The notes below the pieces were generated by a model that did not search any database, had not been told where the DNA came from, and saw only the letters and a program-made list of their open reading frames with translations. This document shows positions 21,971 to 33,589 of a stretch of DNA of 64,000 nt, piece after piece. The DNA is taken from assembly GCF_963678635.1 (NCBI RefSeq), contig NC_087063.1:13647006-13711005 (forward strand), read 5' to 3'. Position 1 is the stretch's first letter. The number at the start of each line of letters is the position of its first letter. Made by a program: the position numbers and the translations under genes. The stretch is from Symsagittifera roscoffensis (lineage: Eukaryota; Xenacoelomorpha; Acoela; Convolutidae).

Positions 21971-24900
21971 CAATGAAATTATAGAAAATTATTGAAAATC
22001 AGATTTTGCAAAATTTTGTAACAAACAAGGAAAAGGTCAGAATAAATTAAAATTTGATCTCATTAATATGCAATTAAATCATAGAAAATTATGAAGACAA
22101 TTCAGATTTTAGGCAAAACTTATAAAAACGAAACAAGAAAAGGGTCAATACAGATCAGTTTTTGAATTCAAAATATGCAAGGAGATCATAGAATTTTATC
22201 GATATTTTTGTTTGGTCTTTTTTATGCTACAATACGCTATGGACGTAAAATGAAAAATGATAGGCAATGAATAAATTCAATAAAATTCAAAACTGAAAAA
22301 TCTCGAATAAAAAATCGATTTAAATTGATTTAAATCCGTTTTAACCCCCTTAAAACTGAAAACAAATTCAGACTGGGAAAAATGCATTTAAATTGATTTA
22401 AAATCGATATGGATCAATTTTTAGCTGGGATTTAAGATCAACTTGAATCAATTTTAAATCGATCCAAATCAATCTTCGTCTTTTTTTAAATCTTCGTACT
22501 TTTTTCATACTAAAATCGATCTAAATTTAATCATAAATTTGTCAACGTATTTTTTCATATCTAAATTTTTTCGATCTAAATTTTATCAACGTACTTTTTT
22601 CATAATAAAATCGATCCTAATCCAATTTTGTCAGTGCGGGATCAGCTGGTTTTTGAAATGAATAGCTTATAAACAAGAAAATCGCCTTCAGCGTTTCATT
22701 TTTCAACTGCCCTTAACATCATTCGGAGGCTTAAATTTTTTGAACACGCCAATAATTACTGGAGAAAGATCAAGAAGTTGAGAAATTCTTCAAAAAAGTT
22801 ACCAAATTAATCATATTTTATGACTTACTGAAGAAATTTTCCGCTTGAAGTCCCTTATTTTACAATTCGGCTTCAAGTCCCGTAGGCTTGATGTCCGGCA
22901 CCCAGTGCAAAACAGCGAAAAAAAGGAACAGTGACTGGAAGCAAAGCAATAAGCAGAATGGTCCAAGAGCAGAAAAACTGAAAAATATTGCTTATATTGG
23001 TTTATACGGGCTAATTGGTAAAACAATTATTACAATCGTCGAAAAAGACCAAGAAAACGAATAAATTACGCATGAATTGACTAATTTCATTAAGTTTTTG
23101 GATTAATTTTCTGAAAAAAGTTCTTGATTAATTTGCTCAAGTTATGCATAAAATGTTCGTTGCTTTGCTATTATTGACATTTCTGATAATTATTTTACCG
23201 TTATTTTATACCTTAAATTATGAGCAGTTCGAACTTCAGCGGTTTGATTTTTTCAGAAATACTATGTAGGAATTTACGTAGCGTCGTCACAAAGTTCCAT
23301 CGAACACGGTTGAATTGATAAAAATTCTCTAGCTGTATTTCGCAGAAATTTATCTACAACGATCGTTTTGTGCGTTTTGTATTTCTGAGAAATGTATTTC
23401 GCGTGTTAAAAAACAATCATTTTGCTCGATGAATTTCTCAAAAATGAACTTTGTTGTCTAAAAGACCCATTGAAAAAGGTTGTCGCCATAACGGCTGTCG
23501 CCTTATTTGCCGGTTACCGTGGCGTCGTCTTTTATTTGCCGGGACCCGCTAGATTTTCGGTTACGTAGCAGTAAGAGTACAACCGGGAAATTGTTAAAAT
23601 TGTTAACTATTGTTGACAATTCTTGGATCAAGTTAACATCCTCCCCCTCAAATAGACCAAGTTAAGATCCTCCACCCCAGCGTTCAATATACATTAAATT
23701 TACTAAGTGCTGCGTGTGAAAAGCTCAATTCTGATTGGCTGACAATTGCCACTTATAAACACAAGCAATGAAATTACAGAAAATTATTGTAAATCAGATT
23801 TTGCAAAATCCTGTAACAAACAAGGAAAAGGTCAGTATAAATTAAAATTTGATCTCATTAATATGCAATTAAATCATAGAAAATTATGAATACAATTCAG
23901 ATTTTGGGCAAAACTTATAAAAACGAAACAAGAAAAGGGTCAATATAGATCAGTTTTTGAATTCAAAATATGTAGGAAGATCATAGAATTTTATCGATAT
24001 TTTTGTTTGGTCTTTTTTATGCTACAATATGCTATGGACGTAAAATGAAAAATGATAGGCAATGAATAAATTTAATAAAATTCAAAACTAAAAAATCTCG
24101 AATAAAAAATCCATTTAAATTGATTTAAATCCGTTTTAACCCCCTTAAAACTGAAAACAATTTCAGACTGGAAAAAATGCATTTAAATTGATTTCAAATC
24201 GATATGGATCAATTTTTTTAGCTGGGATTTAAGATCAATTTGAATCAATTTTAAATCGATCCAAATCAATCTTCGTCTTTTTTTAAATCTTCGTACTTTT
24301 TTCATACTAAAATTGATCTAAATTTAATCATAAATTTGTCAACGTACTTTTTTCATACTAAAATCGATCTAAATTTTATCAACGTATTTTTTTCATACTA
24401 AAATTGATCCTAATCCATTTTGTCAGTGCGGGATCAGCCGGTTTTTGAAATGCATAGCTTATAAACAAGAAAATCGCCTTCAGCCATGTTTTATTTTTCA
24501 ACTGCTCTTAACGTCATTCGTAGCCTTAAATTTTTTGAACACGCCAATAATTACTGGAGAAAGATCAAGAAGTTGATAAATTCTTCAAAAAAGTTATCAA
24601 ATTAATCATATTTCATAGCTTACTGAAAAGTTTTTCTGCTTGAAGTCCCTTATTTTAAAATTCGGCTTCAAGTCAGGTCGGCTTGATGTCCGGCACCCAG
24701 TGCAAAACAGCGAAAAAAAGGAACAGTGTGACTGGAGGCAAAGCAATAAGCAGAATGGTCCAAGAGCAGAAAAACAGGAAATATTGCTCATATTGGTTTA
24801 TACGGGCTTATTGGTAAAACAATTATTACAATCGTCAAAAAGTACCAAGAAAACGAATAAATTACGCATGAATTGACTAATTTCATTAAGTTTTTGGATT

Positions 24901-25605
24901 AATTTTCTTTAAAAAGTTCTTGATTAAATTGCTCAAGTTATGCATAAAATGTTCGTTGCTTTGCTATTATTGACATTTCTGATAATTATTTTACCGTTAT
25001 TTTATACCTTAAATTATGAGCAGTTCGAACTTCAGCGGTTTGATTTTTTCAGAAATACTATGTAGGAATTTACGTAGCGTCGTCACAAAGTTCCATCGAA
25101 CACGGTTGAATTGATAAAAATTCTCTAGCTGTATTTCGCAGAAATTTATCTACAACGATCGTTTTATGCGTTTTGTATTTCTGAGAAATGTATTTCGCGT
25201 GTTAAAAAACAATCATTTTGCTCGATGAATTTCTCAAAAATGAACTTTGTTGTCTAAAAGACCCATTGAAAAAGGTTGTCGCCATAACGGCTGTCGCCTT
25301 ATTTGCCGGTTACCGTGGCGTCGTCTTTTATTTGCCGGGACCCGCTAGATTTTCGGTTACGTAGCAGTAAGAGTACAACCGGGAAATTGTTAAAATTGTT
25401 AACTATTGTTGACAATTCTTGGATCAAGTTAACATCCTCCCCCTCAAATAGACCAAGTTAAGATCCTCCACCCCAGCGTTCAATATACATTAAATTTACT
25501 AAGTGCTGCGTGTGAAAAGCTCAATTCTGATTGGCTGACAATTGCCACTTATAAACACAAGCAATGAAATTACAGAAAATTATTGTAAATCAGATTTTGC
25601 AAAGA
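21971..25605. repeat. Direct tandem duplication, unit about 1.8 kb, two full copies plus a stub
   Basis: CAATGAAATTA-AGAAAATTATTG starts at 21971, 23766 and 25562, giving spacings of 1795 and 1796 bp. Copies 1 and 2 are nearly identical, especially the last 700 bp (23080-23758 against 24880-25555). Copy 3 stops after about 40 bp, where unrelated sequence begins. Each unit holds ATCGAT-type motifs, the AGAATGGTCCAAGAGCAG element end, and two AAGTTAACATCCTCC / AAGTTAAGATCCTCC motifs near its 3' end. I see no coding sequence in it. Confidence 0.92.
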
Positions 25606-25776
25606 GAAATGTCAAAAAAAAACAATTAAGAAATCGAAATCGGTCTGAAAAACTTAGCTGTGAAGAAATTAATATCTTTCGACCCTTGTACAGATTTGAT
25701 GAATAAAAGTTTGGGCCTGCAGAAGCCGAAGAGTGAAAATTGATGCTGATTCCACTGTTCGTGTGACCTCGTTTTC

Positions 25777-26980
25777 AAATCAAAGAATGCAGGGGGGTGG
25801 CGGGGATGCGGACGCTTTTTCCTCAGGGATTCGAATCCCTGCCGACCCAAAGGGTCCCCCCTTTCTACTATTTTCCAATATCCATTTTTGGTGATGGACC
25901 CTAAAAATTTTCGGCGCCAATATATACTAATTTTTAGGGGGAGCGCGCGCCCAAAAAAACGCGTTTTTTTGGTCAAAATTTTCCAAAAAAAGCCTGAAAA
26001 CGCTGAAATTTTGCGCAAAAACAAGGACAAAACAGTGCCAGTGCTTTGCTTTGGGAGAGCTCGATAGGATCAAGTTAACATCCTCAATCCGCCCCCACCC
26101 CCAAATAGACCAAGTTAAGATCCTCCACCCCAGCGTTCAATATAAATTAAATTTACTAAGTGCTGCGTGTGAAATGCTCAATTCTGATTGGCCGACAATT
26201 GCCACTTAGAACCAAGTTAACATCCTCCCCCAAAACATGTTGGGGGGGGGGGGTTGGGGGATGTTAATTTGGTCTCAATTCTTAAACAACTTTACAACTT
26301 TGCCGGAATTTGTTTAGAATGCCGAAATGTCATTTTGCCGAAACTATCAAGAGTGTCAAGTGAGTTTGCGGCGGAAAGTTAAAGCATTCTTTCAGGGGTG
26401 GATCTAGGATTTTCTCGAGGGGGGGCGGATTTTCAAAAAAAATTTTGTCGACCTTTATTTAGGTCGACCAAATTGATTTTTCGAGCGGACCAAGTTAACA
26501 TCCTCCCCCCTAAACACGTTTAGGGGGAGGATGTTAACTTGGTTCTAAGTTGGGAATTTTTAGCCAATCAGAATCGAGCATTTTACATTCAGCGCTTAAC
26601 AAATTTATTTATAATTCAGCGCTGGGGTGGAGGATCTTAACTTGGTCTATTTGGGGGGGGGGGGGGGTTGAGGATGTTAACTTGATCCTATCGAGCTCTC
26701 CCAAAGCAAAGCACTGGCACTGTTTTGTCCTTGTTTTTGCGCAAAACTTCAGCGTTTTCAGGCTTTTTTTGGAAAATTTTGACCAAAAAAACGCGTTTTT
26801 TTTTGGCGCGCGCTCCCCCTAAAAATTAGTATATATTGGCGCCGAAAATTTTTAGGGTCCATCACCAAAAATGGATATTGGAAAATAGTAGAAAGGGGGA
26901 CCCTTTGGGTCGGCAGGGATTCGAATCCCTGAGGAAAAAGCGTCCGCATCCCCGCCACCCCCCCCTGCATTCTTTGATTT
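25777..26980. repeat. 1.2-kb inverted repeat, arms about 450 bp
   Basis: The outer ends are AAATCAAAGAATGCAGGGGG at 25777 and CCCCCCTGCATTCTTTGATTT ending at about 26980; the arms stay complementary inward to about 26230 and 26528. Each arm contains a tRNA-like B-box hairpin (CAGGGATTCGAATCCCTG), GGCGCCAATATATACTAATT, AGCGCGCGC, a CTCGATAGGATCAAGTTAAC segment and an ATTCTGATTGG motif. The spacer carries a further small hairpin and a G run. It is either two opposed copies of the dispersed GGCGGATCTAGG-type element or a foldback transposon. Confidence 0.9.
26489..26547. repeat. Short near-perfect hairpin built on AAGTTAACATCCTCC
   Basis: ACCAAGTTAACATCCTCCCC is followed by CTAAACACGTTTAG and then by its reverse complement GGGGAGGATGTTAACTTGGT. 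The same motif appears singly or in pairs at about 23630, 23655, 25430, 25460, 26070, 26110, 26215, 26260, 26640, 26670 and 35540-35580. Confidence 0.85.
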
Positions 26981-28320
26981 GATTGGATGTACACTTTCAA
27001 GAGTTATAGCGCTGCTGTTGGTAAAGTCATGTTTTGTACCAGAGGCTCAAATTTTTCGACAAAAATGTTGGACAATAAAATCGATTACAGGTGCCATTTT
27101 GAGAAATCCAATTCGATTAGACTATTATCAATTTTTGGCTCTTTCTCTTAACCCAATTATCAGCATCAGTTTTATATTGTAACAAGGATTTATATTTTTT
27201 CTTGGCCTAATTATTCTACATGCCAATTTTTGTAGCAATCGGACAATGTGAGCTGTATTGTTTACAAATAAAAATGTGCAGGTGGGGGGAGGGGGTGAGA
27301 AAAAGAGTCCATTGTGATCGTTTTTTTTTTTCTCTACCAAAATCCATGAAAATCTATTTTTGTCCGCATAAATCCATTTTATAATCGATTTGGATTTTTT
27401 TAACAATCTTCAGTTCTCCCGTTTTTTCAGAAGGGGTGTTCAGTAGATTAAGTTAGTCGAACTTTCGACCGATCAGAATGAAGCAAAGTTGTAATTCTCA
27501 ATAAAAAGAAGCTCTAGCGCTTATTTACTGTATTTGATCTAACATGACCAATTTTCAGTAGTTTTTGTAGCCTTTTTTGAATCTTAGAGTTAATTTTTTT
27601 AGGAATATTTACTGATGCAGAATTACCATTTGTTTTTTCAGTTGAGAGTTTCCAATCAGGGTTATTGAGTTTCGATTAAATAAAGTTTCTTAATAAATTG
27701 AGACGTATGCAATTAAGATAATAATATAATTAAGTGGAATTACAATCTGTATTGTAAATTAAATTTTATATTGTTTCCTAGACTTTGCTAGTAAATTTTG
27801 TTGGTAGCAGTTCTTGTTCGATCGAGAATGGTATCAAGTTGTTCCTCCTTTTTGTTTTGTGATCTGTTTCAGTTTTCTTTCACTGTTCTATTGTTATTTT
27901 GTCTAGCTTTTCAAAAATCAGAACCATAATCTTCTTGTCAATTTCAGAATCACCCCAAAATGATAATAAATAGAGTTGTTCAAATCCAGATCGCAGTCAT
28001 AAATGCCTCAGGCTAATAATAATATAAGTATATGTAAAATGTCCTTGAGCTAAAGCAACAGGTCCGCTGCTCGGCGGTAATAGAATAAAATAGAGTTTTG
28101 TTGACAAAAACTAGTTTTAAGCACTTTTTTTAGAAACTTAAGATTTTTCTTAAAATTTACTGAATCAAATCTGAGATCAAAAAATCAACTGAAACAACCA
28201 GTTTGCCATAATGGTTCCTGCAGAAATGCTTACGCCTTTTTTTAGATAAAACATATTATCTCCTTTGGAAAATCGATTAGCCGAGAAATTCTTCTCACTT
28301 ATTTTAGTTGAAAATTTAGG
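26981..28320. other. Stretch without a recognised gene
   Basis: AT-rich sequence with a G-rich tract at about 27280-27300. Open frames are short and resemble nothing I know. A CGACCGATCAGAATGAAG segment at about 27465 is a weak echo of the CCAAT-bearing arms seen in the MITEs. Confidence 0.4.
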
Positions 28321-28680
28321 GCGACCTTTTTATTTAGGTCGATCAGATTGATTTTCCGAGCTCTCCCAAAGCAGTAAAAAGACCCTGTTTTGGAAATATT
28401 TTCTGCGCCGCAGGCAATTTTTTGAAAAAACATGTCAAAAAGCCGTTTTTGGGCACTTTTTGGAAAACGTTGACAAAAAAAAACGCGTTTTTTTGGCTTG
28501 CGCTGCCCCTCAAATTTAGTATATATTGGCGCCGAAGGTGCCTTTTGGAAAAATTTCGGCCAAAAATGGATTTCTTAAAAAGTACCAAAGGGGGGATCCT
28601 TTGGGTTGGCAGGAGTTCGAATCCCTGAAGGGGGGGGGAACGTCCGAAACCCCCCCCCCCTCCCTAATTCCGCCCCTGCA
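28320..28680. mobile_element. Dispersed short element with tRNA-like B-box arm
   Basis: It shares, in order, GAGCTCTCCCAAAGCA, GCGCCGCAGGCAATTTTTTG, AAACGCGTTTTTTTGGC, TATATTGGCGCCGAA, AAAAATGGAT, CCTTTGGGTTGGCAGG and a GTTCGAATCCCTG arm with copies at 25790-26050, 26690-26970 (inverted), 30890-31095, 53325-53640 and 57250-57583 (inverted). GGCAGGGATTCGAATCCCTG resembles a tRNA T-arm (B box GGTTCGANTCC). Some copies end with GGCGGATCTAGG, a terminus common among hAT-like MITEs, so SINE and MITE readings both remain open. Confidence 0.7.
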
Positions 28681-28689
28681 ACTGTGACA

Positions 28690-29848
28690 GTAATAAACTA
28701 GCTCTTTTTCATTTCTCCTCACCTCATATGAGCATCAATTTTATGGTGTAATGGGTGGTTTTAAAAGATTAATTATGGCGATGTTTGTCATGGCCTAATT
28801 AGTTGCATATCAATTTTCATAACAATCGGTTGGTGGGAACAGTAATTTTGCTTGTAAAAAATTCAAGTGGCGGAAAAGAAAAAAGAGCCATAACCTGATT
28901 TGTGGTTGGACAACCAGTATTTACTCAACCAAAAAATAATTTAAAGCTGTAAACGTATTTTAATTAATTTGCACGCAGGTTAATGTGTAAATTCCGATAT
29001 TTTCTGATCGTCTAATTTGCTTGCGACTAACTTCCTAAACCTCTTACTTTCGTTTTCATAAGACAAAGATTTATCTACTGAAGTGTGAGAGGCTTTAAAT
29101 TATCTCCATGAATGAGTTGCTTGTTCTCCAATTACCCTGTTATATGTTCTGAAGATATAATTATAATCTCAGAAGGAAATCAAAAATTTTCCCGTATTTT
29201 CGAATTGTTAATGATTATAACAATTGGGTTTTTGACATCAGGCGGACAAAATTTTGAGCCGAATCTCAGATTTAAAGTCAAAAAATTTCTCAGAAACTTG
29301 ATGATTTTGAAGGTTCTTTTGAAGAATTTCTCCATTTCACGGACTTCGTTACTATTAATTGCTTTTTATGTATTGTGTTGCCCGGTACCAGTAGAACGAA
29401 TTCCCGTCTCATGTAGACCCGTAACTATTCTGTACTGTCGTAAACAATGATGTAGTTTTCATTTATTTTTAACGAAATAGAACGACCATACTCGACCAGA
29501 AGTGCGGGACTAGGATTTAGAATTGACGGGCATTCCTCAAAAAAGGTATTTATCCACTTTTAATTATCTGAAGATTTATGATTGAATGAAATTTTGTACC
29601 TGAATTTTGTAGCGTTTTCATTGAACAAAATAGTATAAGAAAGTTTTTACTGGTCTTTACTGTTATGCTGCCCAAAACTACTAAAACTTTGAATGAGCTA
29701 AATTGTTTGAAGTTGAGCTACAGGTTTCCTTCTCATTGTTAATTTCATTTAATCAGAATCAAACAATATGTCAAAAGTTTCAAATTAGCCTAAAAATGAA
29801 TATTGTGCCGTATAACGAAAAAGACCCTTTTCATAAATAATTCCATTG
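28690..29848. other. Stretch without a recognised gene
   Basis: No domain is recognised. The longest open frame (29112-29450, plus) is compositionally plausible but has no family signature and no clear splice context. The end nearest 29850 should hold the 3' untranslated region of the minus-strand lipocalin. Confidence 0.4.
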
Positions 29849-29850
29849 AA

Positions 29851-31814
29851 TCAAAAAGTCCAATAATCACTCACACCAATTCCGTATAGAGGATAGTCGT
29901 TATCAATCATTAACCATCCCGTAGCGTCCGCATTTACCATCGACAAGTCCAAGCCATGCCTCAGCAACACCTGCTCTACTTTCTTGGTCCTTTCTGGGTC
30001 TGGATTTGCGCTTCTGGAAAGCACAATCGCCATCTGATCTCTCAAGCCAAAACTATCTCCAATACATATTTTACACATGTAGATTAAAGCAAAGTCTTCG
30101 TCCAGATGCAAAAGGTAGAAATTTGGCTGCTGAAAAGGGCTCTTTTAAACATAATTGGAATATATCTGGTGAACAAATTCTTTTCAATAAGACCTTCAAA
30201 CGGTCTCAAATCATAACAAGGGTAGCCGGTTACTGTGGAAGTAGCACAAAATGTTCGACTATACTCTTAGAAAAAACATCAAAAATTTCTTTTTTCAAAT
30301 TGTCGTTTTTTTTGGCGCGGTGCGATAAAAGAACCAAAAAGAAAAACTAGAGCTTAGGCATATTCGACAGTCATTGTAAAAATAGCAAATTGGAATTTTT
30401 TTTCGATTAAATACTAGGAAAACAAACAAAATCAAAAACTACTTCAAATATTTTTTTTCAAAGTTTTTGGTAGTTTTTCAAACTTTTTGATTCCAAAAAT
30501 GCGCTGATCTTATCAAAAAAAAACTAATCTTACTCGAGTAAAACTAACTTCTTATGCCTTAAGTTAAACTATTTTAAGCTTTACTTCAGTAAAACTCAGT
30601 TTATGCAAAAAAGTTTACAAAAAACTAAAACACGCCCGAATACAAAATTTTTCCCAATTTTTCAGTTGGTCGAAAACACTCACCCAAAAATGTTTTAAAA
30701 TGAAGACGACCATAAAAATCGAAAGTTATGTGAAAAGTCTTTCTCTAATAATTCCCTGTTTGTAAAATCTATGACTAGCATTTTTTCAATCCAGCTTTTT
30801 TTAATATTATTATTTGGCTGTTGTCGAAAGTAAACACCCGTAAGAAAGTACCTAGTAACTCAAAACCGGAGGTCCTAATGTATTGGCAGATCTAGGTTTT
30901 TCTTGAGCGGAGCGGACTTTTGAAAAAATTTTAAATTTAAAGGAAAATTTTAATCAAAAACAGCGTTTATTCGGCACGAGCTACTCTTGTAAAATGGTAT
31001 ATATTGGCACCTTCAGAATTTTTTTAAGGTTTGGTCGGCCTAGGCGGACCCTTTGCTTGGCGTGGGGGTCGAATCCGTGAACATGTTTTTTAAACGATGT
31101 GATGAACACCTCAAGCTTCTAAATGTTGACTGAAACGTTGAATGAAGCTATCTTTCTTAATCAAAACTTTATATTAATTGTTCTCTGCTTGGGGCATACA
31201 AAAAGCAGCACTTCAAAAAAAAACAGTTTCGAAGCATTTTTGAAAAAAGCTGTCTGAAAAACGAAAAGAAAGGCTATTTTTGTGTACTCTGGACTAGGTG
31301 AAAAGATCAGCCCAAGATTGACTTTTTGCAGATTTGCTGATTTATAGCCTAAGTTTTGTCAGCAAAAAACTTTGATTGAATTTACCTTTTATGGAAAAAA
31401 AAAACAAAGATAATAGATTCTCAAATTATTTCTCGAAAACTCCGAATTTGTGTTTGAAACAAAAACCAGCTTGCTTTATTTTCATTTAAAAACAAAATTC
31501 AAAAAAGGAAACGTTGAATCCGAGCCCTGTCTTGATACGTATTATCATGCGAAAAGAAGGCACTTGTAAAAAAATGTTAGGCCATGAAAAGACAAAACAG
31601 CCCTTTAGTCTGGGAATCAAATTGTCATCATTTTCTGGACCAATGAAACAGAAGCCACCGCCGCAGTAATAGCGATCTTTAGCATGGATGAATTCTCCTT
31701 TTAAGGAATTGTCTTGCCATCGTTTGTACAGATTGATCTTAGCTGATTCACACTTATACTGAATACTAAGGAACTTCGGGTAACAGTTCGTTTTTGTTAG
31801 TTTGATGCAGTAGA
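29851..31814 (-). CDS. Lipocalin, last two exons (5' exons not found)
   Basis: Lipocalins are secreted beta-barrel proteins that carry small hydrophobic ligands. Exon 31814-31564 opens at a TTTCAG acceptor (phase 1) and ends in phase 0 at CAA/GTGCCT; exon 30129-29851 opens after TTTTCAG in phase 0 and ends with a TGA stop. Joined, they give 175 residues. CESAKINL fits the C-x-A-x-YSL strand of apolipoprotein D-like proteins, RLKGCFVFSWPN fits the strand before the hallmark segment, and FYLLHLDEDFALIYMCK matches the conserved YWIL-x-TDYxNYALVYSC region. VLSRSANPDPERTKKVEQVLLRHGLD is the usual C-terminal helix. The N-terminal GxWY exon and signal peptide were not found upstream; repeats at 31858-32397 crowd that side. 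Exon 1 is unusually cysteine-rich. The weak donor is the least certain point. I claim the family, not the orthologue. Confidence 0.8.
30890..31095. mobile_element. Fragment of the dispersed B-box element, inside the lipocalin intron
   Basis: GGCAGATCTAGGTTTTTCTT, AAACAGCGTTTATTCGGC, TATATTGGCACC, TTTGGTCGGC, CCCTTTGCTTGGC and GTCGAATCCGTGA follow the order of the element at 28320-28680, with decay. Confidence 0.6.
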
Positions 31815-31857
31815 CTGAAAGAAAAGTCAAATTAGGACTCAAACTCAAAAATCGAAC

Positions 31858-32397
31858 AAGACTGCTCGTATCAGGGCAAAGCCCTGAATGTTCCGACTGC
31901 CTTTTGAGGTTTAAGGAGCAGTAATATCATTCAAAAATTAAATGAAATAAAAACAAAATGAAATTTTTTCTCTAAAGTTTGAAATTTTTTGATGAATATC
32001 ATCCACCCACACGCCATATAAAGCGCAAAGGATAAATTTCGATCTTCGTAACAAATGAATTATGGCAAATAAGCTTCCTTCAACCAATTTGGAACGATTT
32101 CTAAGATGGATTAAATCTCCGCTCACGCGTTAAAAGCGCTAGTTATATCGCTCGTTAATTATCCCAAATTGGTCAAAGTGGCAATCTTTGAACCCCCATA
32201 ACTTTACAAAAAATGGTCACAGGTCAAATATCTTTTCAAATTTGAGCTCAGGACAACGATACTTTAGGAATTTTATTTAAAAATTCCGTCAAAAATGGCT
32301 AGTTAAAAAGTCGAAATTTGTTTGAAGAAAAAAAAAACCCACCCCGAGCACAAATATTCCTTTACTTTCGTATCGAAAGTCGGAACAACAAGAACGT
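31858..32397. mobile_element. Dispersed non-autonomous element with GTTCCGAC-type ends
   Basis: GTTCCGACTGCC near the left edge answers AGTCGGAACAAC near the right edge. Outside the left end lies a small hairpin, CAGGGCAAAGCCCTG. The interior order (AAGCTTCCTTCAACCAATTT, GATTAAATCTCCGC, TTTGAACCCCCATAACTTTA, GAGCTCAGGACAAC, CGTCAAAAATGGCTAGTTAA, CCGAGCACAAATATTCC, TTTCGTATCGAAAGTCGGAA) recurs at 57622-58440, 59270-59440, 59455-59735, 62180-62650, and decayed at 8262-8580 and, reversed, 61240-61560. No coding capacity. Confidence 0.8.
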
Positions 32398-32569
32398 GAC
32401 TTTCGCTTACAGCGGATAAAAGACTCTCCTTAAAAAAGGACAACCTAGGCGCCTAAAAAGGTCATTCCATGATACAGATATATAGCATCCATTTTGACAC
32501 TCGAACTCTGAGAAATCTTTTGAAAAAAAAAAAACGGTGGGCGCAAGTAAAAACTAATTTTGAGTGGGC

Positions 32570-32943
32570 TTCAGAAACGGAGGCGGAAAAATAAGCAGAA
32601 TGACGCAAAATCAGAAAGGGTCTAAGAGCAGAAAAACAGGAAAATATTGCTTTTTATAGGCTAATATATAAATACATCTAATAGAATCGTCAATACTACA
32701 AATAAAATGAATAAAGTTTGCTTAAATTGGGTAATGTCATCAAGTTTTTTTTTTTTAAAATTAATTTTTTTTGATAAAGGTTCCCAATTTGTGTTTAAAA
32801 TAAATTTTCAGTGGTAATATTGAGGATTCTAAAGCTATTTTTACCGAAAAGCAAGTTTAATTCAATGGTTCTTTGTTTTTCTGCTTCTTTTCGGACCATT
32901 CTGCACGTTTTCTTGTTTTTCGGACCATTCTGCACGTTGACCT
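32570..32943. repeat. Inverted-repeat element of the AGAATGGTCCAAGAGCAG family
   Basis: The left arm carries AAGCAGAATGACGCAAAATC and GGTCTAAGAGCAGAAAAACA; the right arm carries TTTTCGGACCATTCTGCACG twice. Related arms occur at 22935-22990, 24740-24790, 33590-33925 and 40995-41030. The A/T-rich interior has no open frame of note. Confidence 0.65.
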
Positions 32944-33186
32944 AAAAATTAAAAGGACATCAGTATATGCTCACCGAGGCCACGGGTATAGCAGATACCG
33001 ATATGCTTTTTTGAAAATCTGATGTTTATCAAGGAAAACGATCTACATTTAGTGTTTTTTCCTGGGAGCCTATGAAATGCTGGGTCTATCTCTTTTACCA
33101 GACCGACTTTTTACCAGAGCACACTGCAATAATTCAATTAGGATAAATATAAATTAGTGGAAGATACGATAAGAAGGGTTACATAG

Positions 33187-33386
33187 CAGTATTTAGACAT
33201 CCGCATATTCCGACTCGTCAGTATTTAGACAAATACTGTTTCAACCAATCAGAATCGAGACAAAGAAGAAATGATTAAATAATTACGACTTGTTTTGGAT
33301 TGTTCATGTCTTTTCTCGATTCTGATTGGTTGAAACAGTATTTGTCTAAATAATGACGAGTATTAATACGCGGTTGCCTAAATACA
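33187..33386. mobile_element. Foldback MITE with CCAAT-bearing arms, copy d
   Basis: The left arm CAGTATTTAGACATCCGCAT then TTTCAACCAATCAGAATCGA is answered by TCGATTCTGATTGGTTGAAA and ACGCGGTTGCCTAAATAC on the right. This is the best match to the copy at 13540-13740. Confidence 0.85.
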
Positions 33387-33589
33387 GGCTGCACTCCGAT
33401 AAGAAGGCAGTTAGAACAAACAAAACTTCGCGGAGCAACCGTCAAGTTCGTCTTTAACGACTAAACGGCGTCAGCACATCTGTCATTCAAAATTGTTTAT
33501 CGAGTCTGGTAAAATTTCTGGTAAAAAGTGGCCCACTTGCGAAAATTTTGCAGTTGGCGGAAAAGGAAAAAGCCGTAATTCATCGTCTA

